NCBI GenBank assembly: GCA_002633005.1 | Contig: NMRA01000578.1 | Coordinates: forward strand, 197,952-261,951 | Direction: 5' to 3' | Source: Phoronis australis | Taxonomy: Eukaryota; Phoronida; Phoronidae | Length of the DNA: 64,000 bases | Part shown: positions 1 through 11,279 of the stretch, one piece after another | Layout: the number at the start of each line of letters is the position of its first letter | Numbering within the stretch: the first letter of the stretch is position 1 | Notes under the pieces: model-generated | The model's database searches: none | The model's input: only the letters and a program-made list of their open reading frames with translations | What the model was told of the DNA's origin: nothing | Translations under genes and position numbers: made by a program

Positions 1-1122
1 CATTTTTGTCGCCAAATCACCACTCGACGGCAATTTGAAGAGATCGAATGAAAGAAAGTATTCTAAGAGTTGTCCGATGCTAGTTTCGTGGAGTTCCATG
101 CACATTTGAGTAGAAAATTCTGAGCAAACAGATTTCGAGTGTCCAACCTTTATGCTTTCTTATATATATTATTGAGTGACGTCATTTGCGATAAACCCAA
201 GCGCCTGTGCTCTCATCTTGGTCTCCATAATTGTCCAGTTCTCGCTCAAAATCGTCTTCGTCTTCTGACCTGCTGTGCTCCGCCATTGCAACTGATTGCA
301 ACGTTATCTACCCATCACATTATTTAGCGGAAAACTTAAAAATAACAAATTTTCTTCAAAATTAAAAAAACCTCGCTACTGTTTGGCATAAAAAGTGCTT
401 ATTTAATTAAACTTTGTAGTATTCGTTTTGCATTAGCAAACAGAAACCTCAAAAAACTAAGGAAATGCGTTGTGGGAACTCGTTAAAGTCCTTGAAATCG
501 CCAATTACTTATCAAAAACACCAGAAAACAACCCCAGCAGTCGATCAGAACACCCCCAAAAACTATCTGACAATATGTTAATTAGATGGTCTCGAGTTAC
601 GAACATCTATTGGTCGAAACATACTACGTAAAATAGGGACAATCAATCACAGCACTAGTCATCCTAAATTGTGTTTAGTTTGAGAAGTGGTCAGATACTG
701 CCGTTTTCCCGTCGTTTGTGATATAAGGAAGGGCGCTGTGGTGGTTGCAATAACTTTAAATTTAACCATCATTTAGCTCTTCTCATTTTCCCGTGGGACA
801 TCGGAGAAGCGCGGATATGGCTTAGTTTTGTACACTAAACTCGCGTGTTGGTGGACACGATACACTGACGTTAGGTACATCCATACCTCACACTCGTGTC
901 AGCGACGCTAAGAAGCTTTCAACTGAAGTCTCCTTCAGTCTAATTTCTAGTTTTTGGGATATTGAATTCACGATTGTGATATGCAGTGCTATAAAGGAAG
1001 GTTTAATGGGGGGTTTTGAGCAATTTAAATCGCACCTGATACTAGCAAATAACAGAAAAAGAAAACATTTACCATGTTTGGAAAGTGAATTTATTTCAGT
1101 TTGTGCTTGTCCAGTCTGAGTT
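1..1122. other. No supported gene
   Basis: AT-rich sequence with no open frame that looks coding, no clear splice-bounded exon and no repeat shared with the rest of the window. Confidence 0.5.
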
Positions 1123-1419
1123 TCAATTTTGTGTACCCAGGCTTATATTCAGATGATCGTGAGGTCTATCACATGTAACATCGCGCAAGTATTTTTCCCG
1201 GTTCGTTCTCCGTAAATCGATGATCTGCTCTGTAAGTATTCCAAGCTCATCGAAAAAAGATCCTTTTGCTTTCGTCGGAATGAATGTTTGTGGGCTCAAA
1301 TAGATGACGATTCTTTGTGCTTTACATTTTCCCTCTTCCTGATTGAATGGAATTAATAGCTTGACTGAAACTACCCATAAGAAAGACGCTGTTGCCATGC
1401 ATACGGCACTCTCGAGCAA
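1123..1419 (-). CDS. Possible terminal exon, unknown protein
   Basis: A 98-codon open frame ends in TGA at 1123-1125. A possible acceptor (TTTCAG) lies inside it near 1367-1372, so the true exon may hold only the last 80 or so codons. The protein is mixed in composition and not low-complexity. It contains the stretch GSFFDELGILTEQI, which loosely resembles SSFDELKLLKKHI in exon 2 of the tandem-unit gene (59092-59292); the match is short and may be chance. No upstream exon or signal peptide could be tied to it with confidence. I do not recognise it, and it could be a chance frame. Confidence 0.25.
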   Translation of the reverse strand: MLESAVCMATASFLWVVSVKLLIPFNQEEGKCKAQRIVIYLSPQTFIPTKAKGSFFDELGILTEQIIDLRRTNREKYLRDVTCDRPHDHLNISLGTQN

Positions 1420-1429
1420 TTGCTTCTCC

Positions 1430-2641
1430 TAAATATTATCGAATGTTATTAAGATTCTATTTCACAACGTTCAAAAATGCCTTAAGGACGCCCGTTTTAT
1501 TTTGATACAATTTACCTGAAGCAAAGATAACACAATTTCACGTGAAAATTGATCACCTGGTCGACGTCGCCGTCACGAGCTCGACTGGCTGTAGCTGAAC
1601 GGAAACATAAACCAGTCACATCTTATTGTCGGATGGGAAAAAAGCAACTTGTGCAAAAGTAAGTTTGGCTGTAAGTCGGAGTCGTTAAAATTTCATGTCA
1701 TTTTTGATGACACGATGAAATAATGGGTCGAGTACGCCTGAAAGGGCACGAACATGTTTTGGCTAAAATAATCCTGATAAAAACGTTCGAATGATTCCAG
1801 TCCGTGACGTGAAAGAAAAAATAACATTAAATTTGTTTTCAAATGTGTAGTTGCAGTTATTCTATGACCGGAAACTGGCCCCTAATTTAGTCTACTCCTC
1901 TCCACTTCCCTAGGTATCCCCACAATTAGCTGTTTCATCCCGCTTCTTTCTGCTACGACATACTGATGTCAATCAAAAGATATTCATTTGAATTTTCGTT
2001 ATCGACTAGCCATAAATTAAATTTAACTTGTTAATGCATTTATGGTCATTACTTTGACATTAGTCATTTTTATTGTTACATCTACTCTTAGGGTTTACTA
2101 TTCATTACTTCTTTCTATTTACATCCTCCGGGTTCTACTTTTGTATTCATACACCTCTCTACGCGACAGCTGATTGGTCACTTTTCCTTTGATCAGTACA
2201 GTGTGGTCTAGCTCATTCGGCCACCTACCTCGTTGCCAACAAGACCTCTTCGTTTTTTCTCAGTATTTTTTCTCGACTCCGTCTGGGGAGTTAGTTTTTA
2301 TTTCCTTTATTATATTTTATCTGATAGACCCTTCAGGCCTTTTTGTTAGTCGTTATTTTTCTCTTTGTACATTTTCTGTTAGGCCCTTCAGGCTTTTCTT
2401 AATACTTTTGTTTTTTTCTTGTATTAAGGGTACTTCTATGAACACGCCGGTGGCATTTTTTCCATGCCCATCTCACAGAGTCTTCTTTTTTTCTTCCATA
2501 ATAAATGACATTATTCACAATCCTCATCTTGATGTACTCTGCAAAATAGCTCGTCGGGCAAAATAGATTAGATATAGAAATATTGTCATCAAATCTCGAT
2601 TCACATAAAATCTCCTTTTTTCTCGTCGATTCCTCCAGCGT
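1430..2641. other. No supported gene
   Basis: No exon recognised. The stretch 2174-2566 is a pyrimidine-rich open frame whose translation is dominated by Phe, Ser and Leu, typical of non-coding T-rich DNA. Confidence 0.5.
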
Positions 2642-2775
2642 TTAAACCTCTTCTGCAATAATTCGACACACGCTGTTCCAACAAGTGTCTGCGTCGCTAG
2701 GTCCACTTGAACCAGGACACACACCCACATTAAAACTTATGGTCAGTTCACCTGCCAACGGCACCTTGCAGATTC
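2642..2775 (-). CDS. CTHRC1 domain last exon
   Basis: Acceptor GTTGTAG, then a phase 1 start; stop TAA at 2642-2644. The segment GVCPGSSGPSDADTCWNSVC followed by RIIAEEV matches the CTHRC1 terminus [20 protein letters not shown] followed by SRIIIEELPK, at the same distance from the stop. Confidence 0.75.
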
Positions 2776-5700
2776 CTACAACTATAGAGAAAACATGGTT
2801 CAGTAAACAAAATTGGTTTTGGCGTACCTATATGTTACTAACCATCCAGGTCGGATTCCCTATTCTTCAGATTATTTCATGGTTAATTTAAAAGTTACTC
2901 AAATGATTATTGTTCAGTTGTTTACCCGGAGATAATCTGAATTTCAGTCGTCCTGCCAGATGTTACAACTTATTTTACCTTTAGTAACTCATGCTTGAAA
3001 GTGTACACTCGAAGAACCTATAAAAACAACGGATTTCATTTTATCGGTGAAGTCTTAAGATTTATATAGTTTTACGTACTGGTAGTCTGCTGGTGCATAT
3101 TGAGTGGTATGTCCTGGAAAATGGTGCCGTCTATGGCAGCAGGACTTTTGCATTCCTTGTTGTTGATTTTGAAGAACCAGCGACTGCAACCAGCACCCGT
3201 GGTGGGCGAGGTCATCACGCGCAAGTTACCACTCCACGTGAGTTTTAGTGAGGAATTTATTTTCTTTTTCAAGAACTTGACTGACTGAAAGAAATAGTAA
3301 CATTTAACTAAACCGACCTAATGCACTAATGGACGGATAATTAATACTTTTTGTCTTTGTTAGTTTTCGTTTCTTAATGGAAGACAATAAAGCAAATTTA
3401 GAAACCAACTTAAGTTTTCCTTTCTGCTTGCTTTTATCTTCCAGAAGAACCACAACCAGAAGAAGAAAGTATGTGGTCCAACAGAATTACCAAAGCCGCC
3501 GTCTGGACCCAAAATCCAATTTTCGAAGTTAAATTCCATCCGGGTTTCTGCTCTATTTTAGGAGGCACTCGTGCAAACGGACTTACTTATTATACAAATA
3601 AGGTCTACGCGTTCGCTTATTATGATGCCTTCAAGCTAGAAACTCGAGTTCAGATTTCATGTTTTAATTCGAGCTTATACATTTAAACAGCGAATTTGCA
3701 TTATCTTAACTTGAACCTCTGCCTTTAGTTTGAAAATTCGATTTCGTTTGAGAAACGAATCCACCAGCCTTGTTCAGGAAGATACTACACCATGAGCTGT
3801 CAACCATCTTTTTTAACAACCACTAGAGGTCAGTAGAGAGGCATTAATTCTTCATCTACTAAATACGGACAAAGCTTCCAGAATCTCTGCAGAACATCCT
3901 AGTGATTAGGTACCGCCGATAACAAATTTCATATAAAACGTACCACAATTTCTCCAATGTCTTTATGGACACTTAAATTATTCCACTCGTACTGCTGAAG
4001 GTTTCTGCAATAAAAATGGAGTTTTAATCAGTGAAAGTGTCGTTATGGCTTAAAATTTACTCACTATATATTTTAAAGTATTTAACATCGTGTGTTAATA
4101 ACTTTTAACACAAATAAATGATACAATCTACGCTTGAAATAAATTATAGCCAACAGTACAATGGATAATTTCTCGATGTAGCAGAAAGTGGCAAGTGTCA
4201 GGGTTCAAAATTATTCCATGGGTACGATTCTAAATTCTATCTACGATCCCCTAAGCTCTAGACCTAGACCATAAAACACCAATCCAGAGGTTGTATCCCA
4301 TAGATGCAAACATAACGCCAAAAATTCTCCGATACCTAAGGAGTAGATTCCTCATCAGGAACCAGGTTTGGGTCTGGTGTTTTGTCCCCAGGTATGGAGT
4401 TTGGTCAACGACTATGGAACATTTTCGGCGCGTGAGTAGAGTTTATGGGCGTGGATTTGGTATTTGCTAGTCAGGGACTGGGAAAAGTAAATAAAATTTA
4501 GAGCCGCGGCAACGGAATTGTTTCCTCCCTCTGAAATTTGCACTAGGAAATCTCAAACCTAGTTTGTTAGTTGGAGAGGAAACTGAAATTTGAAATTTCA
4601 AAACTCTCCGTGCGTCAGGATGCTGATTCATGCACATGACTCTGCTCTAATATGTCCATCCGTTTAAGTACGGGCAAAGATTTTCTAATCTTGTCATCGG
4701 TTATAAAATTGTGAACAATACATTTCTGTACTTGGCGCAGTTAGCAACTTTCGAGATTTTAAAAAATATGTTTACTCAAAGCGAGTAATAGTAATTAATT
4801 ACCTGCCGCTTGACTCTAGCACCTAGAATTAAAGAGGATGTTTTGTCAATATTAAAACAAACCTTGTTTTACTAAATACACTAGCAATAATACAAAACGT
4901 AGAGTCAGTTATATAGGGTGTCCCAAAAATGTACCCACACTTCAGGACGGCGGCAGGTGTTCAAATTCAGTTTCCGTGGATCACACTCTGCGCCCAGGCC
5001 TACTGTATGATTACACCAGAGTTCCTGGGTTATACCTTTCTGTGGAGCTAATAGCGCGGTAATTGAAAACAACTCTGTTTTTGAAGAACGAAAATTTAGC
5101 GCGCACCATTACACGGTGGGGCTCAAAGATGTCAAGGAACGGTAAAAACAACTCAAAAGACATTTTCACAAAAAACTAACTATTCCTTTTGATTGAAAGA
5201 CTTAATTTTTTGTGACGACTTCCGCCATGAATTTAAAACCAGTAATCTTGTCGATACACAATTCAGTTATTGTCGTTTAAAGTGTGCGTACATTTTGGGG
5301 ACATCATGTATTAGAACTTGTTTGTAATGCCATCTGATAATAAACATCCGCTCGTGCTACATACTATTATGTAAGGTAACTTAAAACGAAATCATTTGTC
5401 ATCAGTCGCTGTTCCACTGGCACAATGAACCACTTGAGGATTTCGAAACTTAGTACAAAAGTGAGGTAAAAAATCGACATCTTGTCGCATGACTGTAAGG
5501 CCTGTAGCCCTGGACATGGAAAACTAGCGTTAACTCTTAACAATCCTTATCGAATTCCTACTGTGCAATAATACAGCCTCCCGTTCAGCAACGCTAGGAC
5601 CTCGCTAAAAAGCAAGATTTCGCGAGATTACGTGAGATATTGCCCTATACTTTAACTGAATTCACGTGATTTTGGCTAGATTTTAGCTAGGTCCTAGCGT

Positions 5701-6088
5701 AGATCCTAGAGTTACTGAACGCACGCCAGGTTAGCACCATGAGGCAAAATGAGACAAAAACACATTGCTTCAGCTGTCTTACAAAAGGTCTAAGGGTTTA
5801 CCTGCAAGCGTTCTTCAAGCTTCTGAAGTTTATCTGAAATTAAAAGAATTGCGGATTTAATTCTATAGACAAACTCTGTTTCTAAGTCCGTGTACACCGG
5901 TAACGCATTTCCGACGTAAGTAAACCGCGATTAATGAGGCAGTGTTACACGTTGGCCATAAATAACGGTGTCGAATTCGGTGAAATTGTGAAAGAAACAG
6001 AGAGATAATTACCACAACAGAAGTGCTGAGCACCAACTATGCTGGCAACCAACACGTAGTACAAAATTATGCGCAAGAGCATCTTCAT
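2642..6088 (-). CDS. CTHRC1-like secreted protein (partial model)
   Basis: Secreted protein with the C-terminal domain of collagen triple helix repeat-containing protein 1, an extracellular matrix and signalling protein. Exons seen, in transcription order: 6013-6088 (signal peptide), 5802-5833 (coiled-coil start DKLQKLEERLQ), 4803-4822 (a possible 20-nt exon adding VLESSG), 3080-3284 and 2642-2775. The last two match the CTHRC1 domain from the region before SGNLR through CSRWFFKINNKEC to the final WNSVCRIIAEEV and stop. Exon 1 ends in phase 1 and exon 2 in phase 0. The 20-nt exon ends in phase 2, which does not fit the 3284 border, so at least one exon (expected to hold the W-x-x-C-x-W part) is missing from this model. 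No Gly-X-Y collagen run was found; a short coiled coil seems to stand in its place. Intron sequence at 3958-4365 is homologous to the tandem units further right. The domain identity is firm; the full gene structure is not. Confidence 0.7.
3080..3284 (-). CDS. CTHRC1 domain exon, penultimate
   Basis: Bounded by TTTCAG at the acceptor side and CCA/GTACGT at the donor side (phase 1). The translation includes LKLTWSGNLRV, GCSRWFFKINNKEC and AAIDGTIFQ. These line up with the LRVLFSGSLRL, CQRWYFTFNGAEC and PIEAIIYLD segments of vertebrate CTHRC1, with the cysteine and aromatic positions kept. Confidence 0.75.
3958..4365. repeat. Outlying piece of the tandem unit (U1)
   Basis: Starts TTAAATTATTCCAC and aligns over about 400 bp with 25103-25512 and 51461-51870. 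It includes the shared block around ACACCAA, the 'AAAATTCTCCGATAC' block and the 'GTAGATTCCTCAT' end. It lies inside an intron of the CTHRC1-like gene and is not coding in any consistent frame. Its left end is at a TTAA, which in the other units is the border of the TTAA-flanked transposon. Confidence 0.7.
4914..5308. mobile_element. MITE with mariner-like ends, TA target site
   Basis: Left end has GGGTGTCCCAAAAATGTACC (4916) and the right end its inverted counterpart (CGTACATTTTGGGGACATCA, up to 5308). TA lies outside each end. Inverted repeats are about 30 bp. The 395-bp interior has no transposase frame, so it is non-autonomous. The mariner/Tc1 assignment is an inference from the TA site and end sequence. 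Confidence 0.6.
5582..5721. mobile_element. Small MITE, CGTTCAGTAACGCTAGGACC family, copy 1
   Basis: Ends CGTTCAGCAACGCTAGGACC and the inverted GATCCTAGAGTTACTGAACG. A second copy is at 12233-12339. Both carry the inner GGTTTTAGCTAGGTCC-type block. Confidence 0.65.
6013..6088 (-). CDS. Exon 1 of CTHRC1-like gene (signal peptide)
   Basis: The ATG at 6086-6088 opens 25 codons plus one base: Met-Lys-Met, a hydrophobic core (LLRIILYYVLVASIVGA), then QHFCC. A GTAATT donor follows and gives a phase 1 end. The next exon (5802-5833) begins after TTTCAG and continues in frame. Assignment to the CTHRC1-like gene rests on strand, order and the matching coiled-coil exon. Confidence 0.6.
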
Positions 6089-6099
6089 TGTAAAGTAAA

Positions 6100-7025
6100 C
6101 AAGTTGCGTGTTATTGACTGGCGAATCTACAATCTACGCAATTAAAGTTTGATGCGAGACTTTATATATGTTCTGTGTTACTTCCGATAAAGCTTAAAAA
6201 CTAGGTTAAGGTCAGAAAAGTTATCATTTTTGAAAAATGCATTCTGTAAAAAGCTACCGTACTAGTCGCATAGATTGTCACCTGTGGAATGCGAAGACAT
6301 CGACTTCTAGATAATAGGTTTAACATCTATATTTATGCTAAATTGTAAGGAGTGTGAAGTATTATAGCACTATTAATATGTTGTGCGTGTGAAAGCGCAT
6401 GTGGGTGTGCATTTAATGTCCCTCCGCACCCTTTCCTTGTTTACTATTCGTGTTGCTAAGATGGTGAAATAAAAACACGTTATGCGCATTTGGCAATATT
6501 TCGTTGCAATGAGCGCTAACCAGTGGTGTAACGAGTCGTAGATGCGTGTAAGCCCATTTATTTCGCAAGTCAACTCTAGAGCATTGGCTTGCTTAGCCGA
6601 TGCGGTCGTATTATCATTCTTATGTAACCAGATGCAGTATTTTCAGACGAAAAAGCACGACATAATCTTGATACATTGGGCATCAAAAATAATACCAAGG
6701 GACCATTTCTGTCTTCGATAACTTCTTCTTCCCTTCCTTTTGCCTTTGATGGTTAAATTTTGAGTAGATTCACGAAATGTCAAATTCAACGACGTGTTGT
6801 TTGGCAGTTTTAGGTGAGCTGTCTCTTCGACGAGACGGTCCCACCACATAAATGTGTAGCGTTTTCTCACCATAGGTGGCACTCAATAGTTTTCCATATT
6901 TTTGCCTCCCGTCCCCATGCAGAGGGAACTGAGTTAAATCGGTTTATTTCTTGTCTACATCAAAACCACAGAATATGAAACATATGCAGGTGCCATGCTA
7001 AAAAACGAGCAAAATACACAAAATT
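6100..7025. other. No supported gene
   Basis: Contains a 79-codon minus-strand frame (6643-6882) with basic composition, but no splice context or family resemblance was seen. Otherwise nothing recognisable. Confidence 0.4.
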
Positions 7026-7726
7026 GGCTGTTTTTTACCCAAAACCACAACTCGTATGCGACTACTAAGCACCAGCAGACAACAAACTCAAAATGCCAAA
7101 ACGCTCCAGATGCTAAAAATTGGGAAGACAATGGGTGTCGTCCACACCGTTTTTCTAACCTGAAAACTCTGACGGGTACCTGAATTTGCAGCCACAGCTT
7201 GCCTTGTCGACAGGAAGTGGTAGATTGGAAGTCATATTCGGTTTTCAAGCTGCAAATTGTCAAAGTAGTGGTTTTGCTGACAAACCGAAAAATGTTCCAG
7301 CAAGTATACTGGTTGATATCTCGTCTACATGTTCCTTTAAGCCGTGTGGTAGTGTACAAATTTCTAGAAAAAAATAAAGCCTTTGAAAACTTCTTGGATC
7401 ACTCAGTAGGGACAGGTAACTATTTTTTCTCTAACATGCCAACCGAGAAATTGAAAAACGAAAAATTAAAACATCGAAAATTGAATCAATTTTCTAATTT
7501 TCCGATTTCGTTGAAAATTAATTTGATCCTTTCGCACACAGACCTTCTGGACTGACTGCTGGTGGACGAATCCGGTGGAGTCGCCTCTGGTGTTCAGATT
7601 GCTTGTGGACCGGACTTTAATGAGAATCAATTTGCTTCTTATGTCATAGAGCCACATTTAGGTTTCATAACGCGCCTTGTAGAAGGTAAAACCCACGAAG
7701 AAATTTCCACAACGTTGAGTAAATAA
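7026..7726 (+). pseudogene. Integrase (rve)-type gene relic, U1 piece
   Basis: Aligns with 25530-26230. Near the end, 7661-7726 reads FITRLVEGKTHEEISTTLS then stop. This matches the helix-turn-helix start of a family of intron-bearing rve integrase-like genes found in many animal genomes (pattern LVEEGKTHxEIS). Homology stops at about 7726, where unrelated direct-repeat DNA begins, so the rest of the gene is lost. Long frames on both strands at 6955-7555 lie in its upstream part and look non-coding. Confidence 0.5.
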
Positions 7727-7739
7727 GTAAATTTTTATT

Positions 7740-8145
7740 ATAGTGACATGTGTTCGTACAGATGGATTAAAACAATAAATACGTAACAAAATACAGGAAC
7801 ACTCAGTCCACCACGGGGCTTATAAGTCATCAGTGGAGGGGCCTGTCATATACAGCGACCACAACTCCGGCTCTATGGTAGCGGTACTGTACTGCTCATA
7901 GTGAGGAATCCAACCTGTCCTAGCGTGATGTGCAACAAGTCAAACGTCTTGCCTGCACTCCGGAGGGGGGGTGAGCTTCAATGAATATGGAGGTAAATCC
8001 GAGACAAGCATCGGTCCGTTTCCCATTGGTTGCGACTACCTTTTTCCCACATTCCCTGCCACTCCTCTACCAGGGTCACGGCCCCACGCGGGTTGTAGCG
8101 GTGGACAGGATTGTTCATCCATGAACAACACTACCCATGTGTCAC
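7740..8145. other. Unassigned sequence beside the direct repeats
   Basis: No gene recognised. It is more GC-rich than its surroundings between 7800 and 8130 and probably belongs to the same mobile element as the direct repeats that follow. Confidence 0.35.
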
Positions 8146-8575
8146 ATACTGAGCCACAACACCACGTTCCTTACAATATCTTTTTTATCACTCCGGCTGT
8201 TCCGCTCACTCAGCTTGTCCCGAACCTGCTTTGTAGGTTGTTATAGCCCAGTTGGTGTACTCACTTGGTACTTTATATGATATTTGCTCATTTGGCAGTT
8301 TGTACCAATTTGATAGTTGTTATTGAATTTGCCGTTTTGCTCTACCCGCTTGGTAGGCAATCGGCCAATACACATTTGGTATTATGTACACACTTGGTAC
8401 TATGCTAACCTGTGCCACTTAGTATCCGATACTCAATTACACATTGGGTATCGTAAACGTTATCTCTTGTAATTAAGGAGCCCAACTGGTTCCTTAAGTG
8501 AATTTGTATAGACGTGACCCTGAAATTCCCAATACAACCTAAAATATATATTATTCGTGATGTTTTATTTGTCCC
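8146..8575 (+). repeat. Direct repeat, left copy (about 430 bp)
   Basis: Starts CATACTGAGCCACAACACCA and ends TTTTATTTGTCCCCAAT. It is repeated in the same orientation at 9034-9463 with small indels. It contains several TTGGTA(C/T) submotifs. The pair could be the long terminal repeats of a short retroelement relic or a simple tandem duplication; no primer-binding site or coding frame decides this. Confidence 0.65.
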
Positions 8576-9033
8576 CAATTATGAGATTTATGGCACTCTG
8601 ACATAAATCCTATTATTTGGGCAAAAAACATTCTACAGCCCTTCAGGCTTCATATTCAACTCCTAGTTAGTTCCTACCTAGTCCGATGGTAGCGCTGTTT
8701 GTTCTTTCTCTCCAGCTTCGTGTTGGCCCAGCCTGAAGCAACAGTACATTCACTTTTAAGTTTTCCCAATTAGACAATTTGATACCTCTCCCACCCTCCC
8801 TACCCAGGGTTCCACAACAACCGATTTATACGTTTCCCACCCTCCCTATCTTTTGTCGAACAAAATCTGCTGTTGCTTATTATTGTTATTGCAGCCACTG
8901 CGGGTACCTCCTTCAAGCCTGGAGCGTGTTACCGTCAAGCAAGAAAAGACGTCATAGGCTAGCGACCAGACCTGTACTCGAGTGTCCATCACTGCACCTT
9001 GCCTTTCTCTACCCCGGTCACAGTTCTCAGCAC

Positions 9034-9463
9034 ATACTGAGCCACAACACCAAGTTCCTTACAATGTTTTTTATCACTCCGGTGGGTCTGCTCACTCAGC
9101 TTGTCCGGAACCTGCTTTGGAGATTGTTATAGCCCAGTTCGCTGTTTGGTGTACCCACTTGGTACTTTGTATGATATTTGCCCATTTGGCAGTTTGTACC
9201 CATTTGGTACTTATTTTTGAATTTGCCGTTTTGCTCGACCCTCATGGTAGGCAATCGGCCAATACCCATTTGGTATTATGCTAACTTATGCCACTTAGTA
9301 TCCGATACTCAATTACACATTGGGTATCATAAATGTGTGTGCTATCTTTTGTAATTAAGAAACCCATCTGGTTCCTTCTGTGAAATATTCATTTGTAGAG
9401 CTGTGACCCTGAAATTCCCAATACAACCTAAAATATTATTCTTGTTGTTTTATTTGTCCCCAA
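9034..9463 (+). repeat. Direct repeat, right copy (about 430 bp)
   Basis: Second copy of the 8146-8575 repeat, same orientation, separated by about 460 bp that includes duplicated 'CCCACCCTCCCTA' pieces. Confidence 0.65.
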
Positions 9464-9469
9464 TAAGTC

Positions 9470-10480
9470 ACTTTAGATACATGAAAAAACAAAAAGAAAA
9501 ACATGTGTACACGCATTGCAAGAGGACCAAAAAGAGAACCCAGCGAAAAGAGTGATCACAAATAAACAAAAAAAATTCCGTACCTCAAAAATTCTTTTGA
9601 TGAAGAATGCAGTTTTCCTGATACTTAATCTCAACTTTAGAGTAAAAGGTGTTTCTGGCATCTAAGAAAACCAAACAGAAAATGTACTTCAGTTTCGACC
9701 CGACCAGTGTGACAAAGACAGCAAATTCCAAAGAACGAAAAAGTTCAATCTCAACCAATAGCTGTGGCGTTCCTGTTCTGATTTGAGCAAGAATTGACAT
9801 AAATCTGACCGTCCCTGCAATGACGACTTCTATGAGTTGTGCACTATGTTGGCAGAACGCTCACTGAAGTTACAGAGGCTGCAGACTTGTTTATCCAGTT
9901 GAGACATCATTGCAGCTGCACTGTACACTGTATTTAATTCATAATGCTATTATGACCGTGTGGTGTATATGGTCGCATTTAGGCGCATGGGCCCATAGTC
10001 GAAGGCATAAAGTTTCAAAGTGAGCCCAACAAAACGTCTAGTCCGAGTGACAATCCCTTTTCGTTGTCTCGACTCTTCTCTCAAGGCGAGTTCGTATTGC
10101 TCATGACGAATTCAAACAGGTAGCCCAGATCCCACACTGTGTAAACACATACAATTTTCATACCAGATGTGAATGTCTGCAGTGAAAAGTAAATAGCAAT
10201 TGTAGAATATTTATTTAGAAAAAAACAGAACTCTTAAATCCACATCACTCCACATCACTCAGTAATAACAAGTCTCATAAATTATCAATAATGTCGTACT
10301 TGCAACTGCACGCAACATGATTGCCCTTGCGATAACTAAACAGACGGTTAAAACATGGCACTTCGAAACAATTCACTACTTACACACTTTGGTGGCGCTA
10401 CAAAATGATTGTTGAGCATTGTTTTTTAGGACACAATGCCTCGTTTTAGCATTAGTTTTTCCGGGATTTTCCGTAGATAA
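9470..10480. other. No supported gene
   Basis: Two overlapping minus-strand frames (9473-9661 and 9585-9800) are Phe-rich and have no clear splice context. Nothing else recognisable. Confidence 0.4.
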
Positions 10481-10481
10481 G

Positions 10482-10797
10482 CCCAGGGGCGTGTATTCGA
10501 AAAATGGAAATTTTTAGACGCTTTAATAACACCAAATAAACGCCTCGGCGTTTATTCGGAAAATGGGGGCGTATAAACGGAAGGTCATAGGTTTCCTGAC
10601 ATTGACATTTTTTACTTAAAAACGCGTTATGTTTTCGCTGGCACTTTGTTCGTTTTTATAAATGATAAATGCTCCACAAACTGAATTTGTGACTAAACGT
10701 TGACGCTTAGTGGGCTTTTAAGAGGATATTTCCGAAAAAACGCCCCACTCTCTGGGCACTGACGTCAGAAGTTGTAACACCAAATAAACGCCCATGG
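10482..10797. mobile_element. MITE with CCCAGGGGCGT ends
   Basis: Left end CCCAGGGGCGTGTATTCG; right end AAATAAACGCCCATGGG, its inverted form. An internal copy of the end motif (GCGTTTATTCGGAAAATGGG) lies near 10543. Non-coding, about 316 bp. Confidence 0.5.
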
Positions 10798-11176
10798 GTA
10801 AACGTGAAAGCGCGCGTGTATCAAACATGCAGAACCATTGTAGTTTGGACACAACACCTCATTCTCAAGCATGATGGCGAATTCTTGCAAGTAGTGAATT
10901 GTCAGCACGCAAACACAACAAATCGACTTATACATTACAAAATGGTGTCTACTAATTTAAAAAACGATTTCAACAGTTCACCAGTCTGTTCCGTGCCTAC
11001 AGATGGAGGCCAAAATACTGTCAAACTTGAAAGCAACAGTGCAGTAACCTAAGAACCATGATTTTAGACAAAATCGCAAACGTTTCAACAATGACCGACT
11101 CTGAAAACTAACTCAGGTGTATCATGTTTACCCAGTTTGTGACAAACCCAGAACGAACTTTAAACCGTAGAATACT

Positions 11177-11279
11177 CTATCGATAGAGATAGTAAGGCTA
11201 TTGATAGAGATAGTAAGGCTATCGATAGAGATAGCAAGTCTATCGATAGAGTTAATAAGTCTATAGATAGAGTTAGCAA
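11177..11279. repeat. 21-bp minisatellite, about five copies
   Basis: Five tandem copies of a 21-bp unit of the form CTATCGATAGAGATAGTAAGG with point changes. Because 21 is a multiple of 3, the minus strand is open through it and reads as a seven-residue repeat of the type SIDSLTI within a 63-codon frame (11128-11319). Confidence 0.85.

Noticed and set aside
3471-3686. 71-codon plus-strand frame following a TCTTCCAG site
   Set aside because: It lies in an intron of the opposite-strand CTHRC1-like gene with no family resemblance and no upstream exon.
6955-7555. 134-codon minus frame and 118-codon plus frame
   Set aside because: They overlap on opposite strands, have odd composition and lie in relic sequence that is not kept in frame in U2.
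9585-9800. Minus-strand frame loosely like exon 3 of the tandem-unit gene (EFAVFVTLVGSKL)
   Set aside because: The similarity is short, no splice borders fit, and no companion exons were found nearby.
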